In this document: positions 6,143-7,884 of the stretch, piece after piece
How positions within the stretch are numbered: the first letter of the stretch is position 1
Layout of the letters: each line of letters opens with the position of its first letter
Origin: an uncultured Actinomyces sp.
Lineage (GTDB): Bacteria; Actinomycetota; Actinomycetes; Actinomycetales; Actinomycetaceae
NCBI GenBank assembly: GCA_902773415.1
Contig: CACYEE010000073.1
Span: forward strand, 1 to 7,884
Length of the DNA: 7,884 nt
Reading direction: 5' to 3'
Program-made: the position numbers and the translations under genes
The notes under the pieces: model-generated
Database searches by the model: none
Told to the model about the DNA's origin: nothing
Seen by the model: the letters and a program-made list of their open reading frames with translations, nothing else

Positions 6143-7264
6143 ATGATCGACACCGACCGGCCCCTCAGAACCGCTGTCCGCGCCACAGACCGCGTCGTCA
6201 ACCTCGCGGCCCTCGCCCTCGCAATCCTCCTCGCCCTCTACTCCAGCTACGCCATCTGGCATACGCAATCAATGCGCGACGGCACCTTCCTCTCCGACGA
6301 ACTCGCCATGTACAAGCCCGACGGGCACGACCCTACCCTCGACGAGCTCATGGGCCTCAACTCCGACGTGCGCGCCTGGCTCACCATCGACGGCACGAAC
6401 ATCGACTATCCCGTCGTCCAGGGCCCCGACGACACCCGTTACCTCAACCGAAACGTCCAGGGCGAATTCTCTCTCGCCGGCTCCATCTTCCTCGCCTCGT
6501 CGAACACGCCCGACTTCACCGACCCTTACAACATGATCTACGGCCATCATGTCGAAGGCGGCGCCATGTTCTCCGACGTCATGGAATTCCTCCAGCCCGA
6601 ATTCTTCGAGAGCCACCCCGGCGGAATCCTCTGGGTCGGCGACGACGCCTACCGCGTACAGGTTTTCGCCGCACTGGAAGTCAACGCGCTCGACCCCGCA
6701 ATCTATCAGGACCCTGGCCGCGTCACTGCCGAAGAACTGCCTTCCATAGCCGCCAGCATCGTCTCCCGCTCCACCAATACGCGCGACATCCCGATTGTCT
6801 CGGGCAACTCGGTCATTGCCATGTCCACCTGCGAGAACGCCGCAAGCCTTGACCGTGCCGTCGTCTTCGGCAAGCTCGTGCCGATGAGTGCCGAGGAAAT
6901 CGCAGCCGCCGAGGCCGCCAATTATGCGCAGGCCCGGGCTGCGGGCATGAACGCCGAAGCTCTCGCTCCAAGCGTCTTCGCCAAGCAGCCGTGGGTTTTC
7001 GGCGGCGGAGTCCTCCTGGTGGCGTTCCTTGCGTATGCGGCATGGAGGGTTTACGACCGGTGCTGCGCGGAGAAGAGGTGCCGGAATCGTTGGCGACGCA
7101 GGGGCGGGGCGACGCGGGGGCTGCGCAGCCTGGACCTGACGAGCGGCGAGCGTCCTCCTCCCCGCCTTGCCTCGCCGCTCGACCCGTCCCTTGCAGTTCC
7201 GCCCCGCGTCGCTCCCGACAGGCAAAACTCCACTGTGAGCAGACACACCGCCATCTCGCCTTGA
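6143..7264 (+). CDS. srtB: Class B sortase, probable pilus polymerase
   Basis: This cysteine transpeptidase would cleave the Thr-Gly bond of (V/I)PTG signals and join pilins at the outer membrane face. The 373-residue protein has an N-terminal membrane anchor (about 19-37), a sortase core (about 65-248) and a second membrane segment (about 284-302). Class B features are NSDVRAWLTIDGTNIDYPVVQ (73-93) and the YGHH motif with catalytic His135. Cys230 in MSTCE and Arg238 in LDRAVVFG complete the triad. GAGG (6130-6133) lies 9 bases before ATG 6143. Class B sortases polymerise FctA-type pilins in streptococci, and this is the only sortase in the window, next to two pilins. The last 70 residues (304-373) are odd: a Cys/Arg-rich cluster, then a Pro-rich tail with codons (AGG, GGG, CCT) rare in the rest of the gene. 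The true family C-terminus may be near residue 320, and the tail may be read-through into former non-coding DNA. Confidence 0.92.
   Translation: MIDTDRPLRTAVRATDRVVNLAALALAILLALYSSYAIWHTQSMRDGTFLSDELAMYKPDGHDPTLDELMGLNSDVRAWLTIDGTNIDYPVVQGPDDTRYLNRNVQGEFSLAGSIFLASSNTPDFTDPYNMIYGHHVEGGAMFSDVMEFLQPEFFESHPGGILWVGDDAYRVQVFAALEVNALDPAIYQDPGRVTAEELPSIAASIVSRSTNTRDIPIVSGNSVIAMSTCENAASLDRAVVFGKLVPMSAEEIAAAEAANYAQARAAGMNAEALAPSVFAKQPWVFGGGVLLVAFLAYAAWRVYDRCCAEKRCRNRWRRRGGATRGLRSLDLTSGERPPPRLASPLDPSLAVPPRVAPDRQNSTVSRHTAISP
7140..7181 (+). repeat. 11-bp perfect inverted repeat inside the sortase 3' end
   Basis: CGAGCGGCGAG (7140-7150) pairs exactly with 7171-7181 across a 20-base loop. It lies inside the reading frame of the unusual sortase tail and close to the end of the locus, with no T-run after it. 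It may be the operon's U-less terminator, or only a GC-rich coincidence. Confidence 0.4.
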
Positions 7265-7290
7265 AAGCACAGCCCCGTTTTCGTTAAACT
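7261..7290 (+). promoter_or_regulatory. Probable promoter of the tRNA-fMet gene
   Basis: TTGAAA (7261-7266) matches the -35 consensus at five of six bases. TAAACT (7285-7290) is a moderate -10 after an 18-base spacer. Transcription would begin a few bases before the tRNA at 7302. The -35 box overlaps the sortase stop codon. Confidence 0.55.
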
Positions 7291-7301
7291 GGTCGGGTCA
7301 T

Positions 7302-7375
7302 CGCGGGGTGGAGCAGTTCGGTAGCTCGCCGGGCTCATAACCCGGAGGTCGTTGGTTCAAATCCAGCCCCCGCCA
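7302..7375 (+). tRNA. Initiator tRNA-fMet (anticodon CAT)
   Basis: The 74-base cloverleaf folds completely. The acceptor is C+GCGGGG with CCCCGC+C, the D-arm includes GGTAGCTC, the anticodon stem is CCGGG/CCCGG, the loop is CTCATAA with CAT at 7336-7338, and the T-arm is GTTGG-TTCAAAT-CCAGC. Initiator hallmarks are present: position 1 C is unpaired with position 72 C, and three G-C pairs (GGG/CCC) close the anticodon loop. The discriminator base is A (7375). CCA is not encoded, so it must be added after transcription. Confidence 0.96.
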
Positions 7376-7384
7376 CTGCTGAGG

Positions 7385-7415
7385 AAGCCTCGGTCGGTTC
7401 GCCGGTCGGGGCTTT
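7385..7415 (+). terminator. Rho-independent terminator of the tRNA gene
   Basis: A 13-bp stem (7385-7397 with 7402-7414, three G-U pairs) is closed by a TTCG tetraloop and followed by TTTC-type bases (7413-7416). It starts 9 bases after the tRNA end. The T-run is short but position and stem strength support termination. Confidence 0.75.
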
Positions 7416-7537
7416 CGCTATGTCTACAGTGTCCTGCATCGCGAACGCGCCAAGCAGAACCCCAGCAGGCACGCACGCCCATGCCAACCTCGCCCGTCGA
7501 ACAGTGACTTGCGCAGGCCAGCGAGCCGGGTGTCGGA

Positions 7538-7556
7538 TTGGGGACTGTCCCCGATT
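7538..7556. repeat. Palindrome GGGGAC-T-GTCCCC, possible REP-like element
   Basis: GGGGAC (7541-7546) and GTCCCC (7548-7553) flank one T, with weaker pairing outward to 7538/7556. Very similar GGGGAC-x-GTCCCC palindromes recur in intergenic DNA of various bacteria, from general recollection. Only one copy is present here, so repeat status cannot be shown. Confidence 0.35.
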
Positions 7557-7697
7557 TCTCCCCTGGCGGCGGACACGCGCTTGTCAGACAGCACCGCCCC
7601 GCTCGCGCGGCGTTCTTTGCCCGAACCAAGAGCTGCACAACCTCGGCGTTCGCCATCCCGGCGTTGGCCGCCATATCGAATTGGCAGTCTCAATCGA

Positions 7698-7723
7698 GGA
7701 GTGGGAGCGCATGCTCCCACTCC
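7698..7723. repeat. 11-bp perfect inverted repeat with 4-base loop
   Basis: GGAGTGGGAGC (7698-7708) pairs with 7713-7723 around GCAT. It would form a very stable hairpin on either strand, but neither side has a T-run. It could be a terminator for an unseen minus-strand transcript, a REP-like element or a binding site. Confidence 0.4.
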
Positions 7724-7801
7724 CACCGCGCCGACTTGCGACACACCCGCAATTCGGACGTCCACGTCGCCCCCACCTGAGGAACACACGGATAGCGGCG
7801 C

Positions 7802-7837
7802 GAAACGGAACAAAATCACGCGAATAATGTCCGTTTC
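7802..7837. promoter_or_regulatory. 8-bp inverted repeat flanking an A/T-rich promoter-like stretch
   Basis: GAAACGGA (7802-7809) and TCCGTTTC (7830-7837) flank a 20-base spacer that is A/T-rich for this genome and contains AATAAT (7823-7828), a -10-like hexamer, without a clear -35 box. This may be an operator/promoter for a gene beyond the window end. It is speculative. Confidence 0.25.
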
Positions 7838-7884
7838 CGCTACCACGCACCCACAGGTGCCAGACCGCTCACAGCCAGATGCCC

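Larger units (their letters stand above)
7416..7884. other. Intergenic region with no supportable gene
   Basis: These 469 bases carry open frames on both strands (about 7420-7827 plus and 7424-7846 minus), but their translations are Arg/Pro/Cys-rich without recognisable domains, and no frame has a good ribosome binding site. The region is less G/C-patterned by codon position than the genes before it. What can be seen are three inverted repeats listed separately. A new gene may begin beyond the window end. Confidence 0.6.

Noticed and set aside
7420..7846. Possible small proteins on either strand after the tRNA
   Set aside because: The translations have no domain, signal peptide or hydrophobic segment, the frames compete on both strands, and none has a ribosome binding site.
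7302..7884. tRNA-fMet as an attachment site for an integrated island
   Set aside because: No second copy of the tRNA 3' end and no integrase are visible; the pilus genes lie on the 5' side of the tRNA, not at its 3' end.

Overview
The window looks like chromosomal DNA of a high-GC Gram-positive bacterium. The evidence is strong G/C bias at third codon positions, three secreted proteins ending in a sortase sorting signal, a class B sortase, and an initiator tRNA without an encoded CCA end. The style of the surface proteins (beta-helix-like adhesin, Spy0128/FctA-type pilins with IPTGI/VPTGT signals) fits Actinomycetota, and I would guess class Coriobacteriia. That placement is an inference from gene style, not from a marker gene.

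Bases 1-7264 hold six genes, all on the + strand, that read as one pilus-assembly locus: (1) the 3' part of a large wall-anchored adhesin ending in VPTGT; (2) an unfamiliar acidic cytoplasmic protein with a C-terminal GGVDETDVW module; (3) a signal-peptidase-fold protein that has lost both catalytic residues (Ser to Asp58, Lys to Gly95); (4) a two-domain FctA/Spy0128-like major pilin ending in IPTGI; (5) a small pilin with a Pro/Gly/Thr-rich stalk ending in LAKTG; (6) a class B sortase with two membrane segments. Genes 1-3 overlap and are translationally coupled. Gene 4, gene 5 and the sortase are each preceded by a gap of 126-262 bases containing a strong stem-loop, which suggests different expression levels within one transcript.

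The gene set resembles the streptococcal FCT pilus locus: Cpa tip protein with VVPTG, pseudo-peptidase SipA, FctA shaft with QVPTG, class B sortase, and FctB anchor with an LPxTG-like signal. A working model is as follows. The sortase joins IPTGI/VPTGT proteins into a fibre with the big adhesin at the tip, helped by the inactive signal-peptidase homologue. The LAKTG protein ends the fibre and is attached to the wall by a housekeeping sortase encoded elsewhere. The Asp/Gly substitution pair in gene 3 is the same pair reported for streptococcal SipA, and is the strongest single observation here.

After the locus come a promoter, a tRNA-fMet gene and a Rho-independent terminator (7261-7415). The last ~470 bases hold no gene I can support, only three inverted repeats.
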